Below are positions 1-6,430 of a DNA stretch of 11,805 nucleotides, piece by piece; positions within the stretch are counted from its first letter, which is position 1, and each line of letters begins with the position of its first letter. Location of the stretch: NCBI GenBank assembly GCA_020429465.1, contig JAGQLH010000041.1, forward strand, positions 1-11,805. Direction: 5' to 3'. The notes below the pieces were generated by a model. It was not told the origin of the DNA. It saw only the letters and a program-made list of their open reading frames with translations, and ran no database searches. Source of the DNA: Candidatus Dojkabacteria bacterium (GTDB lineage Bacteria; Patescibacteriota; Dojkabacteria; B142; WJKM01). A program made the translations under genes and the position numbers.

Positions 1-1595
1 TTTACAGTAAAGGTAAGAGGTCCGCCAGCATCCAAAGCAGGGGAATTAATCATTAAAGAGAAATCCGAATCCAATCTATCTTTGAATAATGGATTATCCT
101 GAGAAGAACTACTATCAAATCCAGTAGTAGATTGGTACTCCTCAAAACTTCCTAGATTATTACCTTTCCAAACAAATTGATTTTCTCCAGATGCTGAATA
201 GAATATGTTGTAATTCGAATCCCAGCTAGTAGTATTTGTATTGCTCGCTTGATTCTGATACTGTCGATTTTCATTTGAGTTATATCTAGTAAGAATATTA
301 TTTCTAAGGGCTACGTTAGTAATACAAGCAATTCTTACATTTATATTAGTTTCACCATCTAAAATAAATGTATTATGAACAGATACAACATCATTAACAG
401 GTCCGCCAAGATCTGAACTTTCGCAATCATTATTTCCTGATCCTAGCTTGTGAGAGTATATGGAAAGTCCATACATTATGTTATTTCTAAAAATAATTTG
501 ATCAGTTTCCAGTGGGTAAGTTATGCCCTCATTTGAAATACTAGGTCCTGATAATCCATCATACGAAATATTATCTTCAATTATGAAATTACTTCCTACT
601 CCATCCAGGTATATACTACTTGAAGTTTCCCCTGGTGAACCAAAATCATAAATAATATTTCCCTTAACAAGTCCGTTATCAGGTTGACATTGCCCATTCT
701 CACATGAAATATTCTTCCAAGTACGTCCAGCAAATCCTATTCCTATATTATCTACACCATAAATTTTATTATTAATTATTCTTACGTAGTCTGAATTTCC
801 AGAAGGTTGAATTGCCTCACCAGAACCATTAACAGCATTATCATTATTATCAATAATAGTATTACCAGCAATTAGGACGTCTTTTGTTTCTAAGAATACA
901 TCAGGCGGATTTCCACTTTCACCACGCGTTGAAACACTAATAAATGTCATTCCTACATTCTTCTCACCATGCATTGATCCATCATTTTCAAAATGATTAT
1001 TTAGTACCTGAAATCCTTCAACAGGTCTTGATCTAGACTGAAAAATAATCCCGTACGTAGGAAGGTCCTCGAATCGAAGTCCCAAAATTCGAATATAATC
1101 TCTATCCCTAAATCTAAAACCAGTGTTACGTAAAATAGGTGTCTCACCAGGGTAGTTAGTTATTGTAAGATAATTTCCATTTTCACCCTGTTGACTTTCA
1201 TCATTAAAGATGAGGACACCTTGTGTGTATTCCCCCTCACGAACGTAAAGAGTATCACCTGGCCCTAAAGGAGAATTACCATTATTCTGATTTGATTTTA
1301 GAGCATAAGAGAATGTTTTCCATGGCTCATCAATCGTTCCAGGGTTTGAATCATTACCATTTGGAGATATATAGTATGAATTTCCATTACCTATGTTAGG
1401 TGGGATTATTAGAGGTACTTCATTACTTTCTGCAATTTCGCAGACGTTGCGATCTATAAATTCAACTGAATCATTTATATACTGTGTAAAATCACCTTCG
1501 ATAGATTCACTGCTATCATTTCTATGTACAATAGTAATACCCAGAAGCATAAGAAGGCATATTATAGTCAGGACTAGTATTATTTTTCTATTCAC
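1..1595 (-). CDS. Membrane-anchored right-handed beta-helix surface protein (3' end outside window)
   Basis: An open frame of at least 531 codons starts at a GTG (1593-1595) and is still open at the left edge, so the C-terminus is missing. Residues 4-23 form one hydrophobic segment after a basic start (signal peptide or membrane anchor), so the rest should lie outside the cytoplasm. Residues 74-99 carry YYISPNGNDSNPGT followed by EPWKTFSYAL, and residues 111-125 carry GPGDTLYVREGEY. This is the entry typical of DUF1565/pectate-lyase-like parallel beta-helix proteins. Further on come repeated strand-turn units such as VLIAGNTI, VRIINNKIYG, GLVKGNIIYD, FIIEDNISYD, IIFRNNIMYG and VALRNNIL, as in beta-helix rungs. 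GTG was chosen because the upstream ATG (1602) runs into a stop after five codons. No SD is visible. A weak promoter-like pair (TTTAGA, 16 bp, TATAGT at 1612-1617) lies upstream. Substrate or ligand is unknown; adhesion or polysaccharide processing is inference only. Confidence 0.85.
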   Translation of the reverse strand, partial: MNRKIILVLTIICLLMLLGITIVHRNDSSESIEGDFTQYINDSVEFIDRNVCEIAESNEVPLIIPPNIGNGNSYYISPNGNDSNPGTIDEPWKTFSYALKSNQNNGNSPLGPGDTLYVREGEYTQGVLIFNDESQQGENGNYLTITNYPGETPILRNTGFRFRDRDYIRILGLRFEDLPTYGIIFQSRSRPVEGFQVLNNHFENDGSMHGEKNVGMTFISVSTRGESGNPPDVFLETKDVLIAGNTIIDNNDNAVNGSGEAIQPSGNSDYVRIINNKIYGVDNIGIGFAGRTWKNISCENGQCQPDNGLVKGNIIYDFGSPGETSSSIYLDGVGSNFIIEDNISYDGLSGPSISNEGITYPLETDQIIFRNNIMYGLSIYSHKLGSGNNDCESSDLGGPVNDVVSVHNTFILDGETNINVRIACITNVALRNNILTRYNSNENRQYQNQASNTNTTSWDSNYNIFYSASGENQFVWKGNNLGSFEEYQSTTGFDSSSSQDNPLFKDRLDSDFSLMINSPALDAGGPLTFTV

Positions 1596-1655
1596 AGTAA
1601 TGCATACAGAAACTATATAGAATACATATACATTCTAAACCATTTACAAATCTAG

Positions 1656-1692
1656 AAAAAGCCACCTGCTATAAATTCATACAGCAGGTGGC
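1656..1692 (-). terminator. Intrinsic terminator of glnA
   Basis: On the minus strand a perfect 10-bp inverted repeat, GCCACCTGCT / AGCAGGTGGC, with a 12-base loop begins 7 bases after the glnA stop codon and is followed directly by five T's. This is a textbook Rho-independent terminator. On the plus strand no T-run follows, so it appears unidirectional. It ends the glnA transcript before the beta-helix gene, which is on the same strand. Confidence 0.93.
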
Positions 1693-1699
1693 ATAATCT

Positions 1700-3094
1700 T
1701 TAAATATCTGAATAGTAATGAAAATCAGCAGGTGTTGGATGAAGTTCAGCTTGCATATACGATTCTGTAACAACTTCAAGGTAACTCTCAATAAATGCTT
1801 TAGAAAATACCTTCGATTCGATAAACAACGAACTATCTGCAAGTGCGGATAATGATTCATCAAGTTTACGTGGTGTTTGTTTTACGGAATCCATTTCCCA
1901 AATATCTTTATCAAAAGGCCCATATCCTAATTTTTCTGGGTCGAGTTTTTTCTTCAATCCATCAATCCCAGCAACTGCTATGGCCGCAAATGCATAATAA
2001 GGATTAGAAGTTGCGTCTGGGCACCTAAATTCAAATCTTCTTGCCTTTGGGCTCGAAGGAATATTTAATGGGACACGTATTGCAGCACTACGATTCCTCT
2101 GGGAATAAGCAACTGCTGTTGGGGCTTCAAAATGAGGAACAAGTCGTCGATAAGAATTTGGAGTTGGATTTGTAAATGCAAGTAGCGGATATATATGTTC
2201 TAATATTCCACCAATATAGTGAACTGCTTCTTTTGAAAGACCAGCATATCCCTTATCATCCGCGAATATATTCTTGTCATCTTTAAATAAACTATGATGA
2301 ATATGCATGCCAGTACCGTTATCATCATAAACAGGTTTTGGAAGAAATATTGCGGTAAGACCATACTCTTTTGCTACATTACGCGCAATATATTTTAGGA
2401 GTAATACATTGTCAGCCATTCTCAACAAAGTAGTATATTTCATATTGATTTCAATCTGACCTGCTGTAGCTACTTCGTGGTGGTGTGCTTCAATTTGTAT
2501 TCCTATAGATTCTGCTATTCGGGAAACTTCATTTCTATACATCCCAAGAGTATCAAATGGGGAAGTTGTGAAATAAGCTTTTTTAGCATGCATTTCGTAT
2601 CCACTCATACCATCAGCATCTCGAGCTTCTTCACTGGAAAGTGTTACTCCTGTTAAATATGGACTTGCATCTACTTCTACTGATCTAAACACAAAAAACT
2701 CAAGTTCTGGTCCCCAATATGAGTCTGTTGCTATCTTTGTATCTCTAATATATTTTTCTGCACGTTTTGCAATAAATCGAGGATCTAACTCATATGGCTT
2801 TTTAGTTATTGGGTCATAAATATCACAAAATACTGCTGCTGTTCTATCAGAGAATGGATCAAGAAATATAGTATCCAAATCTGGTCGGACTATCATATCG
2901 CTCTCAAATATTGTTTTAAAGCCAGGTAAACTTGATCCATCAAATCCGTATCCTTCAGCTATAGCATCTTTGGTAAATTCACGAGCATGAATTGTTTTAC
3001 GCTTAATTGTTCCGCGAATATCTACAAAAAGTAGGTCAATAAAATCTACATCTCCAGAAGAGATATACTTAGAAAGTTCTGCAAATGAAAGCAT
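1700..3094 (-). CDS. glnA: Type I glutamine synthetase
   Basis: Cytosolic enzyme that makes glutamine from glutamate, ammonia and ATP; a dodecamer in this family. The 464-residue length and the landmarks fit type I GlnA: DGSSLPGF (52-59), ESDM (64-67), the metal-site GPELEFF (128-134), HHHEVATAGQIEI (204-216), NGTGMHIHHSL (259-269), NPTPNSYRRLVP (309-320), the NRSAAIRVP loop (334-342), RRFEFRCPDATSNPY (352-366) and a C-terminal HPTPADFHYY. SSPKARR (347-353) and the length resemble the GSI-beta group. In E. coli the adenylylated Tyr397 lies in DKNLYDLP; the matching stretch here is DKDIWEM (395-401), with Trp399 in place of Tyr, so adenylylation control looks impossible. The ATG is the first good start and aligns with the family N-terminus (FVDIRGTIK follows). 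No SD is present. The gene lies 255 bases downstream of the GAF-ANTAR gene on the same strand, with hairpins in between, and a terminator follows. Confidence 0.97.
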   Translation of the reverse strand: MLSFAELSKYISSGDVDFIDLLFVDIRGTIKRKTIHAREFTKDAIAEGYGFDGSSLPGFKTIFESDMIVRPDLDTIFLDPFSDRTAAVFCDIYDPITKKPYELDPRFIAKRAEKYIRDTKIATDSYWGPELEFFVFRSVEVDASPYLTGVTLSSEEARDADGMSGYEMHAKKAYFTTSPFDTLGMYRNEVSRIAESIGIQIEAHHHEVATAGQIEINMKYTTLLRMADNVLLLKYIARNVAKEYGLTAIFLPKPVYDDNGTGMHIHHSLFKDDKNIFADDKGYAGLSKEAVHYIGGILEHIYPLLAFTNPTPNSYRRLVPHFEAPTAVAYSQRNRSAAIRVPLNIPSSPKARRFEFRCPDATSNPYYAFAAIAVAGIDGLKKKLDPEKLGYGPFDKDIWEMDSVKQTPRKLDESLSALADSSLFIESKVFSKAFIESYLEVVTESYMQAELHPTPADFHYYSDI

Positions 3095-3121
3095 AATAAT
3101 CTATGTATTAATATGAAAATA

Positions 3122-3151
3122 CACCATATACAGCAGATAAGCTGTTAGGTG
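3122..3151 (-). promoter_or_regulatory. Leader hairpin 3 before glnA, possible attenuator
   Basis: On the minus strand ACAGC-TTATCT-GCTGT forms a 5-bp stem with a 6-base loop (3130-3145). It sits inside an outer CACC/GGTG stem (3148-3151 and 3122-3125) across a small internal loop. TATTTTC follows, so it could act as a weak terminator or attenuator 27 bases before the glnA start. The loop lacks the A1/G4 pattern of ANTAR sites. Structure is read by eye; function is inference. Confidence 0.4.
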
Positions 3152-3158
3152 GTCTTTA

Positions 3159-3174
3159 AAGACATCATCGTCTT
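3159..3174 (-). promoter_or_regulatory. Leader hexaloop hairpin 2 before glnA (possible ANTAR P2)
   Basis: On the minus strand AAGAC-GATGAT-GTCTT forms a perfect 5-bp stem with a 6-base loop. G is at loop position 4, as in known ANTAR sites, but position 1 is G rather than A. Its 3' arm can alternatively pair with the AAGAC just downstream (palindrome GTCTTTAAAGAC, 3152-3163), which would make the two folds exclusive. A role as ANTAR target is inferred from the neighbouring regulator gene. Confidence 0.45.
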
Positions 3175-3187
3175 AGGGATTAATATA

Positions 3188-3203
3188 TGGACTTCATTGT
3201 CCA
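3188..3203 (-). promoter_or_regulatory. Leader hexaloop hairpin 1 before glnA (possible ANTAR P1)
   Basis: On the minus strand TGGAC-AATGAA-GTCCA forms a perfect 5-bp stem with the 6-base loop AATGAA. The loop has A at position 1 and G at position 4, the pattern described for ANTAR-binding hairpins. Thirteen bases separate it from the next hexaloop hairpin, which fits the paired architecture of ANTAR targets. Confidence 0.5.
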
Positions 3204-3230
3204 AGTGAGATTCACAACAAGATTACTAAC

Positions 3231-3251
3231 TGACGAAGTAGTGGTTCGTCA
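3231..3251. repeat. Inverted repeat TGACGAA / TTCGTCA
   Basis: A perfect 7-bp inverted repeat with a 7-base spacer in the leader between the GAF-ANTAR gene and glnA. It could fold in RNA or be an operator. No T-run follows on either strand, so it is not an intrinsic terminator. Confidence 0.5.
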
Positions 3252-3285
3252 CAGGAAAAATTTTGTTAGATTAAGCGCAAAGCAG

Positions 3286-3340
3286 TCGAAGTATGCTCTC
3301 CTCCGAATGTCCATACTTCGAGAGCCTCAGTATGACATTC
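3286..3340. repeat. Two overlapping, mutually exclusive inverted repeats after the GAF-ANTAR gene
   Basis: TCGAAGTATG (3286-3295) pairs perfectly with CATACTTCGA (3312-3321). The second arm overlaps another inverted repeat, GAATGTC(C)ATAC (3305-3316) with GTATGACATTC (3330-3340), 11 bp with one bulged base. Only one of the two can form at a time. The CATACTTCGA...CTCAGTATGAC wording resembles, from memory, short palindromic intergenic repeats scattered through many bacterial genomes. Whether this genome has further copies cannot be seen here. Confidence 0.55.
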
Positions 3341-3349
3341 AAATAATCA

Positions 3350-4042
3350 TTACCCCCAGAGCATAATTGCCGCTTCGGCAAGTTCTTTTAGGGATTTACG
3401 TTTTTTCATTGCCTCGGATCTCATAAGCTTATACGCCTCACTTTCTGAAATACCCATCTTTGCCATCATTACCCCCTTTGCTTTTTCAATTAACTTTCTG
3501 TCCTCCAATTTATTCTCGAGTTCAGTTACTTTTGTCCTGAGCGTGAACTGCTCAAAACCTGATGCAAAAATTTGAGCAATAGCTTCTAAAAGAGATATCT
3601 CCTCACGAGGGAAATTATACGGTTCTTTATTTTGGAGATTAATTACACCAACAATATGCCCCTTAAGAATAATTGGGATTGAAGCAAACGCATGAAATTC
3701 ATCTTCTGGTAGTTGATTAAAGGTTTTAAATCGGGGGTCTTTAAATGCTTCGTTCTTAAGAACTACAGACTCTAAATGTTTTGCTACCCACCCAGTTATT
3801 CCTTCACCTAAATGCATTCGTACCTCTCCAAGCTCTCGTTTTTTCTTAATCTTTGAACCACGAAGAATAAGCTCCTGCGACTTCGGCTCAAAAAGATAAA
3901 TAAAACATGAATCAGCAACAACAATTTTATTAATGAGGGTAAGGACTTCTTCTACAAATTCGTCAAACTTATAGCTCTGACTCGAGAGCCGAGCTAATGG
4001 AGCAATTATATCTAATAATTCATGCGAGCTCTGAGCAGACAT
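3350..4042 (-). CDS. GAF-ANTAR RNA-binding antiterminator protein
   Basis: Cytosolic two-domain regulator of 230 residues. Residues ~25-162 form a GAF ligand/sensor domain, with GEGITGWVAKH (79-89), DPRF (102-105), a SIPIILKGHIVGVINLQ strand pair (121-137) and a final helix LLEAIAQIFASGFE. A short coiled coil (~165-185) leads into a C-terminal ANTAR domain (~173-229): ENKLEDRKLIEKAKGVMMAKMGISE..AY.LMR..AMKKRKSLKELAEAAI. This matches the ANTAR pattern of IE.AKG.LM followed by helices 4-5. ANTAR proteins such as AmiR, NasR and EutV bind paired hexaloop hairpins in nascent RNA and prevent termination. There is no receiver domain, so the signal is presumably a small molecule bound by GAF. The next gene on the strand is glnA, with hexaloop hairpins in its leader, so nitrogen control is inferred. 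No SD; a TATAAT (4074-4079) lies 31 bases before the ATG. Confidence 0.93.
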   Translation of the reverse strand: MSAQSSHELLDIIAPLARLSSQSYKFDEFVEEVLTLINKIVVADSCFIYLFEPKSQELILRGSKIKKKRELGEVRMHLGEGITGWVAKHLESVVLKNEAFKDPRFKTFNQLPEDEFHAFASIPIILKGHIVGVINLQNKEPYNFPREEISLLEAIAQIFASGFEQFTLRTKVTELENKLEDRKLIEKAKGVMMAKMGISESEAYKLMRSEAMKKRKSLKELAEAAIMLWG

Positions 4043-4073
4043 AGAACTTTAGAGTAATAAGCAAACTGTATTG

Positions 4074-4079
4074 ATTATA
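4074..4079 (-). promoter_or_regulatory. Candidate -10 box of the GAF-ANTAR gene
   Basis: Consensus TATAAT on the minus strand, 31 bases before the ATG, with no clear -35. It would give a short leader of about 25 bases and may also serve glnA by read-through. Confidence 0.4.
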
Positions 4080-4150
4080 CGTGAGAAACAGGTGAAGTAA
4101 TAGCTTTAAGCTAGAAATATTACTACCTATAGTCTAATGAGTAGTGTAAC

Positions 4151-4159
4151 TGCTATAAT
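4151..4159 (+). promoter_or_regulatory. Extended -10 promoter of the cytosolic hydrolase gene
   Basis: TGCTATAAT (TGN plus consensus TATAAT) lies 44 bases before the ATG at 4204, with no -35 match 17 bp upstream. Extended -10 promoters often lack one. The predicted leader is about 38 bases and has no SD. Confidence 0.45.
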
Positions 4160-4203
4160 CCAATTATTCATGTATTCTATTGCAATTTTAATACATTATA
4201 ACT

Positions 4204-5151
4204 ATGCTACAAGAGCTTCTTGATAAACTACCAAATCGCATACAGCGTCGTTTAATTTACCTTATGGCATCCACTCATAAACACTTAAATAAAAATCGCC
4301 CATTAGAGCAACGGTTATACCCAACTATAGACCTAGTAACTTTCGGTAATGAGAAGACAGAGGAAGCTTCTGAAAATTATACTATAAGAGGGTTTAGTAT
4401 TGATTTAGACGGTAAATTGCAGGAAGCACATGAAAGTACAGATCCCCCTCCAGTTACGCTTATCACTCCAGAAAATTCAGCTATAGAATCAACTATTATT
4501 GTTATGATGGGGCATAATGGTAAATTTTACCAAGACAAAATGGATGAAAGCATATGGAGACAGATTTCGGACGTTTTATCTCACCACAAATCTCAGCTAG
4601 CAATAGTGCAGGGAGCGGAGGAGGAAAGAAGTTGGAATCATCCTACGGTAAACAGACATTTAGATGATGTACATTCTCACTTCGTAAGAAATGGGACTCG
4701 TCCAACAGTCATAGGATTTTCTGCTGGCGGAGGTTTAGTTATTGATAAACTAGCACAAGGAATATTACCTTCTGATGAACATGTTTTTGCTATTAGCCCA
4801 GCCTTAATTGATCCATCAAATGAAACAGACAGGGCAGATCTCATCAAGTATATGTTACTTGGTGGTAATTCAATTACAAACATTCCAGAATCACTACAGC
4901 AACTAAGAGGTTCGTTGATGGCTATAAGTTCTTCAAGGAAAGATTCACAACTCAATATTCTATTGAGTGAAACTGATAGCAATCTAAGTATCCAATCAGT
5001 ACTAAAACTAATAAGAAGTATGAAATCACATGGGTATCTTACAGGTGTGAATATTCATTCCGTGAGAAGCATGAGAGGTAATGGTCACGCTATAAGCAGT
5101 GTATTTGATCCAAATTTTCTTAACTATATCTTAACCACCTCAACTAGCTAA
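4204..5151 (+). CDS. Alpha/beta-hydrolase-like protein, cytosolic
   Basis: A 315-residue protein with no signal peptide or membrane segment, so probably cytosolic. The nucleophile elbow is TVIGFSAGGG (168-177), with Ser173 as candidate nucleophile after a beta-strand. STIIVMMGHNG (96-106) resembles the early strand and oxyanion loop of the fold. An acidic residue follows a late strand (LNILLSETDSN, Asp258 the best candidate), and GHAIS near the end supplies His295. The order Ser-Asp-His and the spacing fit an alpha/beta-hydrolase triad. The substrate cannot be told; I recognise no named family. The downstream, convergent Tat lipoprotein shares the same core (GFSAG elbow, late acidic strand, C-terminal His) and is probably a distant paralogue. 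It is transcribed divergently from the GAF-ANTAR gene. The start is the first ATG; Met21 is a weaker alternative. The tail ends 29 bases from the remnant of the convergent gene. Confidence 0.8.
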   Translation: MLQELLDKLPNRIQRRLIYLMASTHKHLNKNRPLEQRLYPTIDLVTFGNEKTEEASENYTIRGFSIDLDGKLQEAHESTDPPPVTLITPENSAIESTIIVMMGHNGKFYQDKMDESIWRQISDVLSHHKSQLAIVQGAEEERSWNHPTVNRHLDDVHSHFVRNGTRPTVIGFSAGGGLVIDKLAQGILPSDEHVFAISPALIDPSNETDRADLIKYMLLGGNSITNIPESLQQLRGSLMAISSSRKDSQLNILLSETDSNLSIQSVLKLIRSMKSHGYLTGVNIHSVRSMRGNGHAISSVFDPNFLNYILTTSTS

Positions 5152-5180
5152 TCAAAGCAGGTTGAGAAACGCTTATAGAG

Positions 5181-5365
5181 CTAATTCGCGGATACAGCTT
5201 CTTGATTACCATATCTAGCAATATACTCTACATTTAACATTTGAGCTATATCATGTTTAGATCCCGAAACTCTACCCGTTTCTTGCATACCACTTCGTTT
5301 TAACATAGCTCCAGTCAATCCAACATCAACATTAGGGTCATTCTCAGGATAGGTAAGCTGAATAG
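5181..5365 (-). pseudogene. Out-of-frame C-terminal remnant of the Tat lipoprotein hydrolase
   Basis: Downstream of the stop at 5366, the -1 frame stays open from 5396 to a TAG at 5181. It encodes a plausible continuation: LTIQLTYPENDPNVDVGL, then GAMLKRSGMQ, then SKHDIAQMLNVEYIARYG. This lines up with the C-terminus of the neighbouring cytosolic protein: LNILLSETDSNLSIQ, an amphipathic helix, then GHAISSVF and NYI. It would supply the acidic residue and catalytic His missing from the truncated product. A single base lost somewhere in 5366-5396 explains the break. No slippery heptamer is evident, so I favour a mutation or assembly error over programmed frameshifting. Confidence 0.75.
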
Positions 5366-6079
5366 TTAGACATAAGTAGTTAGTAGTTCTCTGATATCAT
5401 CTTCAAAAGATACAAGTGACGGAGGGATTTCATTAGATTCTTTATATTCATTTGGATCACCACCCATCGCTCGAATTCCAACAATTGATGAAGGGCTATG
5501 GAATGTAATAGGTGGTACTTGATCCGTTGAAAATTGTCCCAATTCCAGCCCCATTCGTAAAGCATGGGCTATTTCTTCACACCCAGCTGAAAACCCATTA
5601 ATAGAAGCAATGTTCTCTATTCCATAGTGACTTATCAATCCATATACTGAATTGATCATGGGAATCCTTTTATCTAATGGTTCCTTAGGACCATCTGCAA
5701 CCACCCAATAGTTACCATTAGCTTCTTGCCTTTCAGCATAAGAAGCAAAATCAATTCTTTCACCATTTCTATTAGGATCCATAAGACCATCAAAAGTCCC
5801 TGTAAACCCTAATTGTGTTATGGTCACCTTTCTTTCTGATATGTCTACATCAGGAGAAGAAAGTACAACTGTAGCATCTACATTATCAATATCAGCATCT
5901 TCAGCATGAAAATTTCGAGGTTGAGGATCATTCTCACCACCACATGCTGCAAGTAGTGTATTTGCTACAACCACAGAACCTAAAGTTGCAGTTGCTCGTA
6001 ACAAAAATTGCCTTCTGCTGAGGTGAGCCGTTCCAGGAATCTTAAGATATTCTTTTAGTTTTCTAAGCTGTTCTCTCAT
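5366..6079 (-). CDS. Tat-exported lipoprotein, alpha/beta-hydrolase-like, truncated by frameshift
   Basis: From the ATG at 6079 the product has 237 residues. Residues 21-27 are SRRQFLL, a twin-arginine motif, followed by a hydrophobic segment and the lipobox LLAAC (Cys46). It should therefore be exported folded by Tat and lipid-anchored outside the membrane. An acidic linker (47-80) leads into a hydrolase-like core: VTITQLGFTG (85-94), NYWVVADG (123-130) and the elbow INGFSAGCEE (160-169) with Ser164. The frame stops before the strand and helix that should carry the acid and His; these continue out of frame downstream. As written the protein probably lacks a complete triad. A start at TTG 6139 is also possible, but that TTG is part of a good -35 box (TTGACA), so I chose Met at 6079, which gives a normal Tat n-region. 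There is no SD. It converges with the related cytosolic gene. Confidence 0.78.
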   Translation of the reverse strand: MREQLRKLKEYLKIPGTAHLSRRQFLLRATATLGSVVVANTLLAACGGENDPQPRNFHAEDADIDNVDATVVLSSPDVDISERKVTITQLGFTGTFDGLMDPNRNGERIDFASYAERQEANGNYWVVADGPKEPLDKRIPMINSVYGLISHYGIENIASINGFSAGCEEIAHALRMGLELGQFSTDQVPPITFHSPSSIVGIRAMGGDPNEYKESNEIPPSLVSFEDDIRELLTTYV

Positions 6080-6109
6080 CAGTAGTAAAGAGCTCAAATT
6101 AACATCTAC

Positions 6110-6139
6110 ATCGTAACAACAAAAACCCCATAGTGTCAA
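6110..6139 (-). promoter_or_regulatory. Promoter of the Tat lipoprotein gene
   Basis: On the minus strand a perfect -35 TTGACA (6134-6139), an 18-bp spacer and TACGAT (6110-6115, 4/6 to TATAAT). The start point would be near 6103, about 24 bases before the ATG at 6079, which excludes the upstream TTG start. Confidence 0.6.
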
Positions 6140-6223
6140 GTATGCGGATATATATTGAGTATTGATTTAAGTTCGTGATTTTTGGTAGACTTCGAAGGAA
6201 TAAATTACTGATAAATACACCTG

Positions 6224-6418
6224 ATGTCTGAAGCAGTAGAAGAGGTTCGACCTTTATATACTCAAGAGCGCACACCCAATTTTAGGCATAAACTAGGAGG
6301 CGCCGTTTTACTACTCATTGGTTCAATTATAGATAGTACTCATATATTTGATGGATTTGGGGAGGCGCTACAACTATTTTTGGCCATAAATATGGGAGAT
6401 AGTGCTGATAATGAGTAA
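6224..6418 (+). CDS. Small putative membrane protein, 64 aa
   Basis: I do not recognise it. A charged N-terminus (1-23) precedes a hydrophobic stretch (LGGAVLLLIGSII, 24-36), then a second mildly hydrophobic part (FGEALQLFLAINM) and an acidic tail. One membrane segment is likely, with a possible re-entrant second. The ATG has no SD. GATAAA lies 8 bases upstream, at leaderless spacing, but without a -35. It is divergent from the Tat lipoprotein gene, and its stop faces that of another tiny membrane gene 12 bases away. No overlapping gene explains the frame, which supports it being real, but conservation is unknown. Confidence 0.55.
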   Translation: MSEAVEEVRPLYTQERTPNFRHKLGGAVLLLIGSIIDSTHIFDGFGEALQLFLAINMGDSADNE

Positions 6419-6430
6419 GGGCTATCAATC

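Noticed and set aside
1393..1620. 75-aa plus-strand frame
   Set aside because: It lies almost wholly opposite the beta-helix gene, which has clear family motifs; the frame is its shadow.
1669..1863. 64-aa minus-strand frame
   Set aside because: Overlaps the end of glnA in another frame and includes the terminator; no independent support.
4677..4982. 101-aa minus-strand frame
   Set aside because: Antisense shadow of the cytosolic hydrolase gene across its GFSAG region.
5366..5396. Programmed -1 frameshifting in the Tat lipoprotein gene
   Set aside because: No X-XXY-YYZ heptamer or obvious downstream stimulatory hairpin in the possible slip region; a simple indel is more likely.
5380..5565. 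61-aa minus-strand frame
   Set aside because: Alternative frame within the Tat lipoprotein gene. It is not the continuation frame that restores the hydrolase C-terminus at 5181-5365.
6080..6139. Upstream TTG start adding 20 residues to the Tat lipoprotein
   Set aside because: The TTG is part of a perfect -35 box (TTGACA) with a -10 18 bp on, and the added residues would make an unusual Tat n-region. The ATG at 6079 fits better.
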